A DNA stretch of 64,000 nt from Halomonas elongata. GTDB taxonomy: Bacteria > Pseudomonadota > Gammaproteobacteria > Pseudomonadales > Halomonadaceae. Under the pieces are notes generated by a model. That model did no database searches. It was not told where the DNA came from and saw nothing but the letters and a program-made list of their open reading frames with translations. The stretch covers positions 1 through 64,000 of the forward strand of contig NZ_JAJQTQ010000004.1 in assembly GCF_029081005.1 (NCBI RefSeq). The letters run 5' to 3'. The position numbers and the translations under genes are program-made. Below are positions 53,527 to 63,094 of this stretch, piece after piece (the first letter of the stretch is position 1; every line of letters begins with the position of its first letter).

Positions 53527-55713
53527 ATGACCCAACGCATTACCCGCCATCGCCTTCAGGTGGCCGCCGAGCTGGACCGTTTCATCAATGAACAGGCTCT
53601 GCCGGGAACCGGTGTCGACCCCGAAGCCTTCTGGACCGGCGTGGATGCCCTCTTTCACGATCTGACACCAGAGAACCGCGAATTGCTCGCCGAGCGTGAT
53701 CGCCTGCAGGCCGAGCTGGATGCCTGGCACCGTGATCATGCGGGGCCGGTACGTGACATGACGGCGTATCGTGCCTTCCTCGAGGAGATCGGTTATCTGG
53801 TGGAGGCGCCGAAGAATGTCGAGGTCACCACCACCAACGTCGATCGCGAGATCGCCGTGCAGGCCGGGCCGCAACTGGTGGTGCCGGTCAACAATGCCCG
53901 CTATGCCCTGAACGCCGCCAACGCGCGCTGGGGCAGCCTCTACGACGCTCTGTATGGCACCGATGCCATCGCCGATACGGAGGGTGCCGAGCGGGGCGAG
54001 AGCTTCAACCCCAGGCGTGCCGAGATGGTCGTCGCCTATGCCCGGGGTGTGCTGGATCGTGCCGCCCCACTGGCCACCGGCTCTCATCGCGAGGCGATCA
54101 AGTATGCGCTGCGCGATGGCCATCTCGTCGTGACCCTGGAAGGTGGCCGCGAGACCGGGCTCGAGGACCCCGGCAAGCTGGTGGGCTTCCAGGGGGAGGC
54201 CGAGGCACCCGATGCGGTGCTGCTGGCCAATCACGACCTGCATCTGGAGATCCGGATCGATGCCGGCCATCCTATCGGCAAGACTGACCCCGCCGGCGTC
54301 AAGGACGTGGTCGTGGAGGCGGCGCTGACCTCCATCATGGACTGCGAGGACTCCGTGGCCGCGGTGGATGCTGAAGACAAGGTCGAGGTCTACGCCAACT
54401 GGCTGGGCCTGATGAAGGGCGACCTGGAAACCCAGATCGAGAAGGGCGGCAAGACCTACACCCGTCGACTCAACGGCGATCGCACCTGGCGCAATCCCGA
54501 GGGTGGCGAGGTGACCCTGCCAGGGCGTTCCCTGCTGTTCGTGCGCAACGTTGGCCACCTCATGACCACGCCGGCGGTACTCGATGCCGACAGCAACGAA
54601 TTGCCGGAGGGTATCCTCGATGCCGTCGTCACCAGCCTGATCGCCCTGCATGATCTGGCCAAGGGCGAGGGGGAACCGCGCAACTCCCGTGAGGGCTCGG
54701 TGTATATCGTCAAGCCCAAGATGCACGGTCCGCGGGAAGTGGCCTTCGCCGATGCGCTCTTCGCGCGTGTCGAGGACCTGCTGGGCATGGCCCGCGATAC
54801 CCTGAAGATGGGCATCATGGACGAGGAGCGCCGGACCTCGGTCAATCTCAAGGCGTGTATCGCCGAGGCCACCTCGCGGGTGGTGTTCATCAATACCGGC
54901 TTCCTCGATCGCACCGGCGACGAGATGCACTCCGCCATGGAGGCCGGCCCGATGATTCGCAAGGGCGACATGAAGAACAGCGCCTGGATCGGTGCCTATG
55001 AGCGCAGCAATGTGCAGACCGGCCTGGCCTGCGGTCTGCGTGGCCATGCCCAGATCGGCAAGGGGATGTGGGCCATGCCGGACCTGATGGCGGCCATGCT
55101 CGAGCAGAAGGTCGGCCATCCCGAGGCCGGTGCCAACACCGCCTGGGTGCCATCCCCCACGGCGGCCACCCTGCATGCCTTGCACTATCATCAGGTCAGC
55201 GTGGCCGAGGTGCAGCGCGGGCTCGAAGCCAAGGGTGATCCCGACCTGCACGACACCTTCCTGGATGATCTGCTGACCGTGCCGGTGGCCGAGCGTCCGG
55301 ACTGGAGCGATGACGATATTCAGCAGGAGCTCGACAACAACTGCCAGGGGATCCTCGGCTATGTGGTGCGCTGGGTCGAGCACGGCGTGGGATGCTCCAA
55401 GGTGCTGGACATCCATGATGTCGGCTTGATGGAGGATCGCGCGACCCTGCGGATCTCCAGCCAGCATGTGGCCAACTGGCTGCACCACGGCGTGGTGGAC
55501 GAAGCCCGGGTGCGGGACGCCCTGGAGCGCATGGCGAAGATCGTCGACGAGCAGAACGCTGGCGATCCGGCCTATACGGCGATGAGTGCCGATTTCTCGG
55601 CCTCGCATGCTTTCCAGGCCGCCTCCGACCTGATCTTCAAGGGGCTCGAGCAGCCGGCTGGCTACACGGAGCCGCTGTTGCACCACTGGCGAGCGGTCCA
55701 CAAGGGCGCCTGA
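53527..55713 (+). CDS. glcB: Malate synthase G
   Basis: A 728-residue enzyme that condenses glyoxylate and acetyl-CoA to malate. It is of the long single-chain type (E. coli 723 residues) with the TIM-barrel segments [44 protein letters not shown] (catalytic Arg/Glu region) and the C-terminal plug. AAGGAGA precedes the ATG. No glc oxidase genes or aceA are adjacent; the operator-like palindrome upstream suggests control by acetate or glyoxylate metabolism. Confidence 0.96.
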   Translation: MTQRITRHRLQVAAELDRFINEQALPGTGVDPEAFWTGVDALFHDLTPENRELLAERDRLQAELDAWHRDHAGPVRDMTAYRAFLEEIGYLVEAPKNVEVTTTNVDREIAVQAGPQLVVPVNNARYALNAANARWGSLYDALYGTDAIADTEGAERGESFNPRRAEMVVAYARGVLDRAAPLATGSHREAIKYALRDGHLVVTLEGGRETGLEDPGKLVGFQGEAEAPDAVLLANHDLHLEIRIDAGHPIGKTDPAGVKDVVVEAALTSIMDCEDSVAAVDAEDKVEVYANWLGLMKGDLETQIEKGGKTYTRRLNGDRTWRNPEGGEVTLPGRSLLFVRNVGHLMTTPAVLDADSNELPEGILDAVVTSLIALHDLAKGEGEPRNSREGSVYIVKPKMHGPREVAFADALFARVEDLLGMARDTLKMGIMDEERRTSVNLKACIAEATSRVVFINTGFLDRTGDEMHSAMEAGPMIRKGDMKNSAWIGAYERSNVQTGLACGLRGHAQIGKGMWAMPDLMAAMLEQKVGHPEAGANTAWVPSPTAATLHALHYHQVSVAEVQRGLEAKGDPDLHDTFLDDLLTVPVAERPDWSDDDIQQELDNNCQGILGYVVRWVEHGVGCSKVLDIHDVGLMEDRATLRISSQHVANWLHHGVVDEARVRDALERMAKIVDEQNAGDPAYTAMSADFSASHAFQAASDLIFKGLEQPAGYTEPLLHHWRAVHKGA

Positions 55714-55733
55714 TCGGCTGCGAGATACGGGCG

Positions 55734-55873
55734 ACGAGATACGAGATACGAGATACGAGATGATGAGGGTTGCGACCTTCGGGTAGCGGGATACCCTGAT
55801 GCTCGTCGCTCGTCGCTCGTCGCTCGTCGCTCGTCGCTCGTCGCTCGTCGCTCGTCGCTCGTCGCTCGTCGCT
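55734..55873 (+). repeat. Heptamer arrays of a second family, in inverted order
   Basis: Four copies of ACGAGAT (55734-55761) are followed after 39 bases by ten perfect copies of GCTCGTC plus a partial (55801-55873). The reverse complement of the second unit, GACGAGC, shares ACGAG with the first, so the arrays face each other. They lie between glcB and a thioesterase gene, inside the frame that falsely extends the latter. Confidence 0.93.
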
Positions 55874-55921
55874 GGGCTATCTTTGGGGCCAATGCTTGAT
55901 CAACCGCCGCAGGAGAGCCCC

Positions 55922-56335
55922 ATGACCGTGATGACCGCCACCGCCATCGAGGAGTTTCTCGACGAGGTCTTTCCGCAACGGGCTGGCACCATCGAGGGCG
56001 TCGATGAGATGCGCGCCACCATGAGTCTGGCCATCGAGGACGAGCACCTGCGGCCCGGGGCCTGCGTCTCCGGGCCGACCATGATGGGGCTGGCCGATGT
56101 CTGTCTCTATGTGGCGATCCTGGCGCAGATCGGGCCGGAGCCGATGGCGGTCACCAGTGACCTGCATTGCCGCTTCCTGCGGCGGGCTCGAGGCGATCGT
56201 GACCTCATTGCCAATGCGCGGCTCGTAAAGCTGGGCAGTCGCCTGGCCGTCGGCGAGGTACAATTGTTCTCCGCCGGGGACGAGGCGCCGGTGGCGCTGG
56301 TGACGGCGACCTATGCGTTGCCCGACGGCGACTGA
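55922..56335 (+). CDS. PaaI-type hotdog thioesterase
   Basis: A 137-residue single-hotdog protein. RPGACVSGPTMMGLADVCLYVAI carries the pattern in which the Asp/Gly segment caps the central helix, as in PaaI/YbgC-like acyl-CoA thioesterases. It is likely homotetrameric and cytosolic, with an unknown acyl-CoA substrate. AGGAGAG precedes the ATG at 55922; the longer frame upstream is only the heptamer array. Confidence 0.78.
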   Translation: MTVMTATAIEEFLDEVFPQRAGTIEGVDEMRATMSLAIEDEHLRPGACVSGPTMMGLADVCLYVAILAQIGPEPMAVTSDLHCRFLRRARGDRDLIANARLVKLGSRLAVGEVQLFSAGDEAPVALVTATYALPDGD

Positions 56336-56353
56336 CGCCTGTCGCGAGCGCCA

Positions 56354-56737
56354 TCAGACACGGGACCGGGTTCGCAGCACGATACCGGCCAGGGCCAGCC
56401 ATCCCAGTATCAGCAACAGACCACCCAGCGGGGTGAGCGGGCCGAGCCAGTCCAGGCCGGAGAGTGCCAGGCCGTATAGTGATCCGCTGAACAGCAGCAT
56501 GCCGGCCGCCCAGAGGGCCAGTGCCAGGCGCTGGCCGGGCAAGGGCACGACCGAGCGCCAGGCCAGCACGCCGAGCATCGCCAGGGTGTGCCAGGCCTGA
56601 TAGCGCACGCCGGTCTCGAAGGCGGTCATCAAGCGCGGTGTCAGCTCGTTGGTCAGGACATGGGCGCCGAAGGCACCGATCATCACCATCAGGGCGCCGG
56701 ACAGCGCCGTCGTCAACCACCAGGGTCGGTCGTGCAT
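56354..56737 (-). CDS. DUF423 family membrane protein (YgdD-like)
   Basis: A 127-residue protein with four membrane helices. The motifs GAFGAHVL near the N-terminus and ETGVRYQAWHTLAML in the middle define DUF423 (YgdD). GGAGGACC precedes the ATG. Function is unknown. It is convergent with the thioesterase gene and ends 18 bases after it. Confidence 0.88.
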   Translation of the reverse strand: MHDRPWWLTTALSGALMVMIGAFGAHVLTNELTPRLMTAFETGVRYQAWHTLAMLGVLAWRSVVPLPGQRLALALWAAGMLLFSGSLYGLALSGLDWLGPLTPLGGLLLILGWLALAGIVLRTRSRV

Positions 56738-57034
56738 CGTGGGTCCTCCATCGGTGACGCGCATACCGTACCCGGCGCGAGGCTGAGGCGCTACAATAGT
56801 GTCCGCAAGGGAAGCGCCGAACAGATCGACGAGCGGCGCAGAGGCGGGGCCCTTTCCGACGACGGGCCATCCATGTCCTGCTTCCATGTGGGGCACACAA
56901 GGTGCCGGGAGCACGGAGACCGGAGCCAAGGGTGTCGGCGAGAGGGTCGAGCACCGGGCAACGCAGTGGTTTGCCCGCGGAGACATTTGTACAGTGACTC
57001 CCCAATGCCATAGTCGAAGATGCAAGAGGATGCC

Positions 57035-57235
57035 ATGCAGATCCATCTCAATGGCGAAGCGAAACACCTGGACGGCGAAATGTCGGTGGCCAGGCTGGTC
57101 GAGACCCTCGGCCTGACCGGTCGCCGTATCGCCGTGGAGATCAACGAGGAGATCGTGCCGAAGAGTGTCCATGGTGATACGCGCCTGGCCGATGGGGATC
57201 GGGTGGAGATTGTTCATGCGATCGGCGGCGGCTGA
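57035..57235 (+). CDS. thiS: Sulfur carrier protein ThiS
   Basis: A 66-residue ubiquitin-fold protein that carries sulfur as a C-terminal thiocarboxylate for thiazole synthesis. It begins MQIHLNGEAK and ends HAIGGG; the usual ThiS end is Gly-Gly, so there is one extra Gly. GAGGATG lies before the ATG; an upstream in-frame ATG at 57020 is possible. It precedes thiG as expected, but 281 bases of repeat-containing DNA separate them. No TPP riboswitch was recognised upstream. Confidence 0.88.
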   Translation: MQIHLNGEAKHLDGEMSVARLVETLGLTGRRIAVEINEEIVPKSVHGDTRLADGDRVEIVHAIGGG

Positions 57236-57264
57236 AGGAAAACACGACGTTATCGCTGCGCTCG

Positions 57265-57345
57265 ACGACCCGGGGGATGCGGGAAGTGCGTTGGTCCGTC
57301 TGGAGCGATCCTGGCGGGCGGCGGTACTGGTGCGCGCTCGGTCAA
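57265..57345 (+). repeat. Dispersed intergenic repeat, copy C (diverged)
   Basis: GATGCGGGAAGTGCGTTGG and following bases match copies A and B (about 70 percent), but the hairpin pairs are broken. It lies between thiS and thiG; the remaining gap to 57516 holds a C/G-rich stretch with a CGTCC/GGACG hairpin and no gene. Confidence 0.5.
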
Positions 57346-57516
57346 TATCCTCATTGGCTGGCGTGTAAACGCCGGTATTGACGCGAAGCCGGCGGCTCTC
57401 GCTCCCGGGGGGCCGTCCTTCGGACGTTCTCTCCGCCGCGCTCCGGCGGCACCCGACCCATCTTCGCTCGCCATACACATCAGCGCTTTCCTCTGAGCCA
57501 TAGGAGAAATACACGC

Positions 57517-58314
57517 ATGACCGATTTCACCCAGGATACGCCGCTGCGGGTCGCCGGCCGTGAATTCAGCTCGCGGTTGCTGGTGGGCACCGGCAAGTAT
57601 CGCGACTTCGACGAGGCCGGCGCGGCGATCGCCGCCAGCGGCACCGAGGTGGTGACCTTCGCGGTCCGTCGCACCAATCTGGGGCAGGATGCGTCGGCGC
57701 CCAATCTGCTCGATGTGGTGTCCCCGGAACGTTATACCCTGTTGCCCAATACCGCCGGCTGCTTCACCGCCAAGGATGCGGTGCGTACCTGCCGCCTGGC
57801 CAGGGAACTGCTCGATGGCCACAACCTGGTCAAGCTCGAGGTGCTGGGCGATGAGTCGACCCTCTATCCCAATGTCGTGGAGACCCTGTCCGCCGCCGAG
57901 ACGCTGGTCAACGATGGCTTCGACGTCATGGTGTACACCAGCGACGATCCCATCGTCGCACGCGAGCTCGAGCGTCTGGGCTGCTGTGCCGTGATGCCGC
58001 TCGGCTCGCTGATCGGTTCCGGCCATGGTATCCAGAACCCTTACAACACTCGCTTGATCATCGAGCAGGCCGGCGTGCCGGTGCTGATCGATGCCGGTAT
58101 CGGCACAGCCTCCGAAGCGGCCCAGGCCATGGAACTGGGGTGCGACGGTGTGCTGATGAATTCCGCCATCGCCCATGCCCGTCAGCCGGTGCTGATGGCC
58201 AGTGCCATGCGGCAGGCGGTGAGTGCCGGGCGCGAGGCCTTCCTGGCCGGTCGCATGCCGCGCCGCCAGGAAGCCGAAGCGTCGTCGCCCATGGCGGGCC
58301 GTATCAACGTCTGA
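57517..58314 (+). CDS. thiG: Thiazole synthase ThiG
   Basis: A 265-residue TIM-barrel enzyme that builds the thiazole phosphate of thiamine from DXP, dehydroglycine and ThiS thiocarboxylate. The substrate-binding Lys is in [11 protein letters not shown], and the phosphate site is [30 protein letters not shown] precedes the ATG. DXP is also the product of Dxs encoded at 13452. Confidence 0.95.
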   Translation: MTDFTQDTPLRVAGREFSSRLLVGTGKYRDFDEAGAAIAASGTEVVTFAVRRTNLGQDASAPNLLDVVSPERYTLLPNTAGCFTAKDAVRTCRLARELLDGHNLVKLEVLGDESTLYPNVVETLSAAETLVNDGFDVMVYTSDDPIVARELERLGCCAVMPLGSLIGSGHGIQNPYNTRLIIEQAGVPVLIDAGIGTASEAAQAMELGCDGVLMNSAIAHARQPVLMASAMRQAVSAGREAFLAGRMPRRQEAEASSPMAGRINV

Positions 58315-58392
58315 CCCCCGTTCCCTTTCCCGATCCGGTGTTCGGTCTTCCGACACCGTTTCCCGATTCAGCGACCCGATAGTGAACCACGC

Positions 58393-59124
58393 ATGAACGA
58401 ACCCGATACCACAGGCCCCGAACGTCCGGACGCCCCGCTGCATCGTCGCGGCATCAAGAGTTATGTGTTGCGCGCTGGTCGCATGACCACCGCCCAGACC
58501 CGTGGCCTCGATGAGGTCTGGCCGCGTCTGGGGATGACGCTCGACGCGGGGCGTCAGGATCTGGATGCCCTGTTCGGGCGCCGAGCACCTCGCGTGGTGG
58601 AGGTCGGCTTCGGCATGGGAGCGTCGCTGATCGAACAGGCAGCGTCACATCCCGATACCGACTTCATCGGCATCGAAGTGCACGCGCCCGGCGTCGGCAA
58701 ATTGCTCGACGAGGCCGACAAGCGGGGCCTCGCCAACCTGCGGGTCTATCGCGAGGATGCCCTGGCGGTGCTCGAACGTTGCCTGCCCGAGGCCAGTCTG
58801 GATACCGTTCAACTGTTCTTTCCCGATCCCTGGCCGAAGAAGAAGCATCACAAGCGGCGGATCGTCCAGCCGGCCTTCGTCGAACTGGTACGTACGCGTC
58901 TCAAGCCGGGTGGCACCCTGCATATGGCCACCGACTGGGAAGCCTATGCCGAGTGGATGGCCGAGGTCATGGCGGACGCGCCGGGCTATGCCAATATCGC
59001 CGATGCGGACACCGCGCCCTATGTGCCGCGTCCCGCCTATCGGCCGCTCACCAAGTTCGAGGCCCGCGGGGAGCGCCTGGGACATGGTGTCTGGGATCTG
59101 ATTCATTGTCGCGACGACGGCTGA
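58393..59124 (+). CDS. trmB: tRNA (guanine-N7-)-methyltransferase
   Basis: A 243-residue SAM-dependent enzyme that methylates G46 of tRNA. Motifs include [14 protein letters not shown] (SAM binding), the HAPG segment, and the TrmB signature [22 protein letters not shown]. The C-terminal [16 protein letters not shown] is standard. It begins 78 bases after thiG. Its 3' end overlaps the tail of the minus-strand exporter gene. Confidence 0.95.
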   Translation: MNEPDTTGPERPDAPLHRRGIKSYVLRAGRMTTAQTRGLDEVWPRLGMTLDAGRQDLDALFGRRAPRVVEVGFGMGASLIEQAASHPDTDFIGIEVHAPGVGKLLDEADKRGLANLRVYREDALAVLERCLPEASLDTVQLFFPDPWPKKKHHKRRIVQPAFVELVRTRLKPGGTLHMATDWEAYAEWMAEVMADAPGYANIADADTAPYVPRPAYRPLTKFEARGERLGHGVWDLIHCRDDG

Positions 59125-60175
59125 CGCCACCGCGGTCGAGAGTCGATGCCGGGGCGCCGGGCCGAATGGCAGGGCGCTCGCTCCGGCGGCCGGCCGGACT
59201 CGCCGTGTCGTCATGACCGCCGGCGCCGCGTCCCTGACGGCGGCCGGCATACAGGGCGACGCCGGCACCCATGAGCCCGAGCAGCATGCCGATGGCTCCC
59301 ATCGAGTCCGGGAGTTCGCCGAACATCAGTGCCGTCCAGGCGAGCGTCATGGCCGGTGTCAGCGCGACCAGGCCGGCGCTGTGTCCCACACCGAAGCGCC
59401 GCAGGCTCTCCACGAAGAAACCGTAACCGCCGAAGGTGGCCAGCACGATCAGCCAGGCCAGGGCCGTCAGGGTCTCCGGGCTCGGCGCCGGTGGCGCCAG
59501 GGAGCTTCCCATGCCGAGGGCGGCGAGGAAGAAGACGCCGGTGGCGGCCGTCAGCTGTGCGGTCAGGCGGGCCTCCAGGGGAAGCGTCACCGGCTGTCGC
59601 GTCGTGAGGGCGCTGCCCAGGGTCACACAGGCCACGGCCATCAACGGCAGGCCATAGGCCCAGAACGGTGCGCCGCCGACGTTTCGCAGGTCGCCCAGCA
59701 CGCTCAATGCGGCGCCTAGAGTGGCCACCGTCATGCCCAGCCACTGGAGAGGGCGGGTGCGCTCGCCGAGCCACCCGCTGGCCAGGGTAATGGCAGCCAG
59801 CGGCTGTAGCGCGCCGATCAGTGCCGCCACCTCGGCGCTGACCCCCGCCTTGATGGCCAGCAGCATGGTCAGCAGGTAGCCGCCCACGGTCAGGCTGCCG
59901 ACCAGGGCCTCGTGTGCCAGTGCTCGATGATTCAGGCCGCGTACGGTGCATGGCCGGGACCGCCACCACCACCAGCCGCCTGCCAGCAATGTGGCCAGGG
60001 CGAAACGCCAGGCGTAGAGCGCCAGTACCGGCGTGTCGATGGCGACCGCCAGTCGACTTCCCACGAAACCGCTGCTCCAGCACATCACGAAGCCGATGGC
60101 CACGGCCAGGCCGCCCAGGGCCGGTGAAAAGCGTGATAGCGCGATATGTCGTAGCCGATGGGTGGTGCCCGTCAT
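59048..60175 (-). CDS. DMT/EamA-family transporter with antisense-overlapping tail
   Basis: A 375-residue inner-membrane exporter with ten hydrophobic segments in two EamA repeats (membrane domain to about residue 315). The last 50 or so residues ([20 protein letters not shown] and onwards) are hydrophilic and extend 77 bases into trmB on the opposite strand. The tail is unusual, and the possibility of a recent loss of a nearer stop codon must be kept in mind. The start at 60175 (MTGTTHR) lies in frame after a promoter region shared with a LysR gene. Confidence 0.78.
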   Translation of the reverse strand: MTGTTHRLRHIALSRFSPALGGLAVAIGFVMCWSSGFVGSRLAVAIDTPVLALYAWRFALATLLAGGWWWWRSRPCTVRGLNHRALAHEALVGSLTVGGYLLTMLLAIKAGVSAEVAALIGALQPLAAITLASGWLGERTRPLQWLGMTVATLGAALSVLGDLRNVGGAPFWAYGLPLMAVACVTLGSALTTRQPVTLPLEARLTAQLTAATGVFFLAALGMGSSLAPPAPSPETLTALAWLIVLATFGGYGFFVESLRRFGVGHSAGLVALTPAMTLAWTALMFGELPDSMGAIGMLLGLMGAGVALYAGRRQGRGAGGHDDTASPAGRRSERPAIRPGAPASTLDRGGVSRRRDNESDPRHHVPGAPRGPRTW

Positions 60176-60226
60176 GGCGCCTCCGGACCTTGGGGGGTGG
60201 TCTGGATAGACTGACGGGTCTAGAGT

Positions 60227-60243
60227 GTTTCGTGAATCGAAAC
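60227..60243. promoter_or_regulatory. LysR operator between exporter and LysR regulator
   Basis: GTTTCGTGAATCGAAAC is a perfect dyad of 6-bp arms and 5-base spacer in the 89-base gap between the divergent genes. Confidence 0.6.
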
Positions 60244-60264
60244 TTATTGGACCGAGCATTCAAT

Positions 60265-61149
60265 ATGGCTGAAGTCTTGTCGGACTCGCTGGATCTCGAG
60301 GCGCTGCGCAGCTTCGTGGCGGTCGTGCGCTTGGGTAGCCTGGCCGCGGCGGCCGAGCAACGCCATCGCACCGTCAGCGCGTTGAGCATGCAGATCAAGC
60401 GACTGGAGGCGCGACTGGATACCACGCTGTTGATACGCGGTGCACGAGGCGTGAGCCCGACCCCCAATGGCGAGGCCTTGCTGGGTGAAGCACGGGAGCT
60501 GTTGCGTCGGCACGATGGCCTGGTGGCAAGGATCAGTGGGCGGGGACTGAGCGGGCAGGTGCGTTTCGGCATGCCGGAAGATTACGCCAGTCGCCTGGTC
60601 GGGCGTCTGCTGCCGGATTTCCTGGCGCGGCATCCGGACGTGGTCATGGAAGCGGTCACGGCACCCAGCGGCGAGCTGGCGCGTCGCCTCGAGAGGGGGG
60701 AACTGTCACTGATCGTGGCCCTGGACCGTCCCCATCGGCTCAGCGGCGGCGAGCCGCTGTGGCGCTCCACGCCGGTCTGGGCCGGGGCCCGGGAACTCGT
60801 GTTGACGGCGGATCATCCCTTGCCATTGGCGCTGCATCCCGAGGATTGTCCTTACCGCCAGTTGGGCGTCGAGGCGCTGGGCACGATCGATCGCCCCTGG
60901 CACGCGGTCTTCACCAGTACCAGTATCCATGCGGTGGAAACCGCGGTGGAGTCGGGGCTGGCGGTGAGCATTCTCGAGCGTGATCGCCTGACGCCGGCCA
61001 TGAGGGAGCTCGGTGCAGCGGAAGGCCTGCCCGTGCTGCGGGGCTGCGAGGCACAGCTGCACTACGGGCGCCGGGTCTCCGCCGCGTCCTGGCCGGCGGT
61101 GGAAGCGCTGGGCGAACTGGTCAAGCGCCAGCTCGGGCAGCGGGAATGA
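60265..61149 (+). CDS. LysR-type regulator
   Basis: A 294-residue LysR-family regulator with HTH in residues 5-65 (LDLEALRSFVAVVRLGSL and SALSMQIKRLEARL) and an effector domain from about 90. It is divergent from the EamA exporter and a dyad sits between them, so it probably controls export of its inducer. The ATG at 60265 has a weak Shine-Dalgarno. Confidence 0.85.
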   Translation: MAEVLSDSLDLEALRSFVAVVRLGSLAAAAEQRHRTVSALSMQIKRLEARLDTTLLIRGARGVSPTPNGEALLGEARELLRRHDGLVARISGRGLSGQVRFGMPEDYASRLVGRLLPDFLARHPDVVMEAVTAPSGELARRLERGELSLIVALDRPHRLSGGEPLWRSTPVWAGARELVLTADHPLPLALHPEDCPYRQLGVEALGTIDRPWHAVFTSTSIHAVETAVESGLAVSILERDRLTPAMRELGAAEGLPVLRGCEAQLHYGRRVSAASWPAVEALGELVKRQLGQRE

Positions 61150-61182
61150 CGATAGTTAGAGGGCTGTGAAAGGCGTGGGACC

Positions 61183-61214
61183 AAAAAAAAGAAAGCCGCC
61201 CTGGGCGGGGCGGC
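61183..61214 (-). terminator. Intrinsic terminator of the small RNA candidate
   Basis: A 7-bp perfect G/C stem (GCCGCCC at 61195-61201 with GGGCGGC at 61208-61214) followed on the minus strand by TTTCTTTTTTTT. Confidence 0.88.
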
Positions 61215-61304
61215 AAAAGACCGTGACTAGCAATGAGGAGGAGAAACCTGGGCAAGAAACTGGCAGGAACCTTGCCCAGGCATGGCGCCTCATCAACGCC
61301 ATGG
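61183..61304 (-). ncRNA. Candidate Fur-regulated small RNA (RyhB/PrrF-like layout)
   Basis: Predicted transcript of about 120 bases on the minus strand. From its 5' end: a 7-bp hairpin (CATGGCG at 61281-61287 with CGCCATG at 61297-61303), a 10-bp hairpin (CCTGGGCAAG at 61247-61256 with CTTGCCCAGG at 61271-61280), a single-stranded CTCCTCCTCATTG stretch complementary to Shine-Dalgarno sequences, and an intrinsic terminator. Its promoter overlaps a Fur-box-like sequence. It lies downstream of an AEC carrier gene; a 3'-UTR-derived role is the main alternative. The overlapping 60-codon frame begins inside the promoter and has no ribosome-binding site. Confidence 0.6.
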
Positions 61305-61310
61305 GTGTAG

Positions 61311-61338
61311 AGTAAATCATTCTCATTTGTTCCGTCAA
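61311..61338 (-). promoter_or_regulatory. Sigma70 promoter with Fur-box-like spacer
   Basis: On the minus strand TTGACG (61338-61333), 16-base spacer and TTTACT (61316-61311). The spacer and flanks read AAATGAGAATGATTT, close to half of the GATAATGAT Fur consensus. A related AATTCTCGTTTGCGTT copy in inverted order lies just upstream, around 61338-61353. Confidence 0.6.
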
Positions 61339-61383
61339 CGCAAACGAGAATTTTTTTTATTAAGTTTCGGTGGCCGAGCATGA

Positions 61384-62298
61384 TCAGCCGACCAGACGTA
61401 GCCAGAGGGGCAGTGAGGCCATGGCGATCAGGGTCTGGCCGGTAATCAGGGCGGCCATCAGTTCGGCATCGCCTCCGAGCTGGCGGGCCAGAATATAGGC
61501 GGAAGTCGCGGTGGGCAGGGCGGCGAACAACAGGGCGATGTCGCGACTCACCGGATCCAGGTGGAGCACCAGGGATAGGCCGAGCACCAGGGCCGGCATC
61601 AGGATCAACTTGGCCAGGTTGGCGGTCCAGACGCCGGGGTCGAGTCGCAATAGCGCCCGTGGTCGCAGGGCGACGCCCACGGCCACCAGACCGAGCGGCA
61701 AGGCGGCCCGGCCGAGCAGCTCCGTCATGGGAGCGCTCCAGCCGGGCAGGCCGATACCGCTGAGATTCAGGCCGATGCCCAGCAGGCAGGCCAGGATCAG
61801 GGGATTGCGTATCAGGGCGGCAAGGCTGGCGCGCATGCCGCCGGTGCCGAGCGTGCCGGCGGCGATGAAGCTGGCCACGCACAGGACGTTCACGATCGGC
61901 ACCATCAATGCCACGGCCACCGCCGCGACGGTGGCGCCGGCCTCGCCATGCAACGCGGCGGCGCCGGCCACACCGACGTAGGTATTGAAACGCAGCGCAC
62001 CCTGAAACACCGAGGTGAAGGCCGCTGCCGTCAGGCCCAGCCGACGGTTCGCGAGCCAGAGAGCCACGCCGAGCAAGCCCATGGCGCCGAGCAGTGCGAG
62101 GGCCATGCGTCCCACCGGCACTTGCTGAATATCGGCATCGGCCAGGGTCGAGACCAGCATGGCGGGAAACAGCAGGAAATAGATCAGCCGTTCCATCCGC
62201 GGCCAGAAATCTCCTCCCGGCTGGTCGAGACGGCCGAGCAACGCGCCCAGCAGGATCAACAGGAAGAGGGGCCCCAGGGCTCCCGCCACGCCTTCCAT
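61384..62298 (-). CDS. Auxin efflux carrier (AEC)-family transporter
   Basis: A 304-residue membrane protein with about ten helices in two five-helix halves, typical of the bacterial AEC family (bile/arsenite/riboflavin transporter fold). GALLGRLDQPGGDFWPRMERLIYFLLFPAML is the characteristic start. GAGGAGGTG precedes the ATG. Known relatives move malonate, malate or other acids; the substrate here is unknown. Confidence 0.85.
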   Translation of the reverse strand: MEGVAGALGPLFLLILLGALLGRLDQPGGDFWPRMERLIYFLLFPAMLVSTLADADIQQVPVGRMALALLGAMGLLGVALWLANRRLGLTAAAFTSVFQGALRFNTYVGVAGAAALHGEAGATVAAVAVALMVPIVNVLCVASFIAAGTLGTGGMRASLAALIRNPLILACLLGIGLNLSGIGLPGWSAPMTELLGRAALPLGLVAVGVALRPRALLRLDPGVWTANLAKLILMPALVLGLSLVLHLDPVSRDIALLFAALPTATSAYILARQLGGDAELMAALITGQTLIAMASLPLWLRLVG

Positions 62299-62467
62299 GA
62301 CACCTCCTCATTTCCATGGCGGCAATGCCGGATACGCTCGGGAATCGCTTGGATTCGCTGCCGCTGAAGAACTATCTTGCCATCATCGGCGGCGTGACTG
62401 CATCGTCACGCTCGAGCCGGAGACCGATCATGACGCCGGTCTGGCGTCGAGGAGACAGGGAGTAGCC

Positions 62468-63067
62468 ATGATGACACGGCGTTGGCGATATCTGGCGGCA
62501 GGGAGCGTCGTGCTGCTGGCGGCATGTGTTCTGCTGGCCTATCAGTGGTGGAGTGCCGGGGAAAAGGAGGCTGAACTGGAGGGCGGGCCAATTTCGCTGT
62601 CGTCGACCCATGGCGAGTTTTCGCTCTCGCAACTGGACGAGGGTCAGCTCGCGGTGATTTTCTTCGGCTATACTTGGTGCCCGGATGTCTGTCCCATGAG
62701 CCTGGCGGTGGTTCGCCAGGCACGCCAGCAGCTGTCCGCCCAGCGTCGTGACAAGGTGGTGCCGGTGTTGATTTCCGTCGATCCCGAGCGCGATACCCTG
62801 GCGAGGCTCGAGACGTACCTCGCGTCCTTCGGCGACGATTTCATCGGTGCGACCGGCAGTGCCGAGCAGCTCGAGGACATCGCCGAGCGTTATGGGGTGG
62901 TGTGGCGCAAGGTCGAGGCGCCGGACTCGGCCATGGACTATACCGTTGACCATACCGCGTCGCTCTATCTGGTGGACCGCCATGGCGAGATTCGTCGGCG
63001 TGTCCTCCACTCGCCGACGTCGGGCCCGCTCGAGGCTGCCCTGGACGAGACGCTCGGCGCCATGTGA
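62468..63067 (+). CDS. SCO1/SenC-type copper chaperone
   Basis: A 199-residue thioredoxin-fold protein anchored by an N-terminal membrane segment (about residues 8-26; Cys 20 in LLAAC could also be a lipidation site). The copper ligands C71 and C75 (CPDVC) and H162 (DHTASLYL) are all present. SCO proteins deliver copper to the CuA site of cytochrome c oxidase or act as redox sensors. The ATG-ATG start follows GGGAG. No oxidase genes are in view. Confidence 0.9.
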   Translation: MMTRRWRYLAAGSVVLLAACVLLAYQWWSAGEKEAELEGGPISLSSTHGEFSLSQLDEGQLAVIFFGYTWCPDVCPMSLAVVRQARQQLSAQRRDKVVPVLISVDPERDTLARLETYLASFGDDFIGATGSAEQLEDIAERYGVVWRKVEAPDSAMDYTVDHTASLYLVDRHGEIRRRVLHSPTSGPLEAALDETLGAM

Positions 63068-63094
63068 GATGTTTTTTGATCCGCAGAACGACGA

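Noticed and set aside
55801-55873. CRISPR array
   Set aside because: Units are seven bases without spacers; no cas genes in the window.
55799-55921. Longer start for the PaaI-type thioesterase
   Set aside because: The added residues are the translated heptamer array; a good ribosome-binding site precedes the ATG at 55922.
56738-57034. TPP riboswitch upstream of thiS
   Set aside because: The conserved CTGAGA and ACC-containing cores were not found.
61156-61338. 60-codon frame on the minus strand overlapping the small RNA candidate
   Set aside because: The start codon lies within the -35 box of the promoter, there is no ribosome-binding site, and the frame runs through hairpins and terminator.
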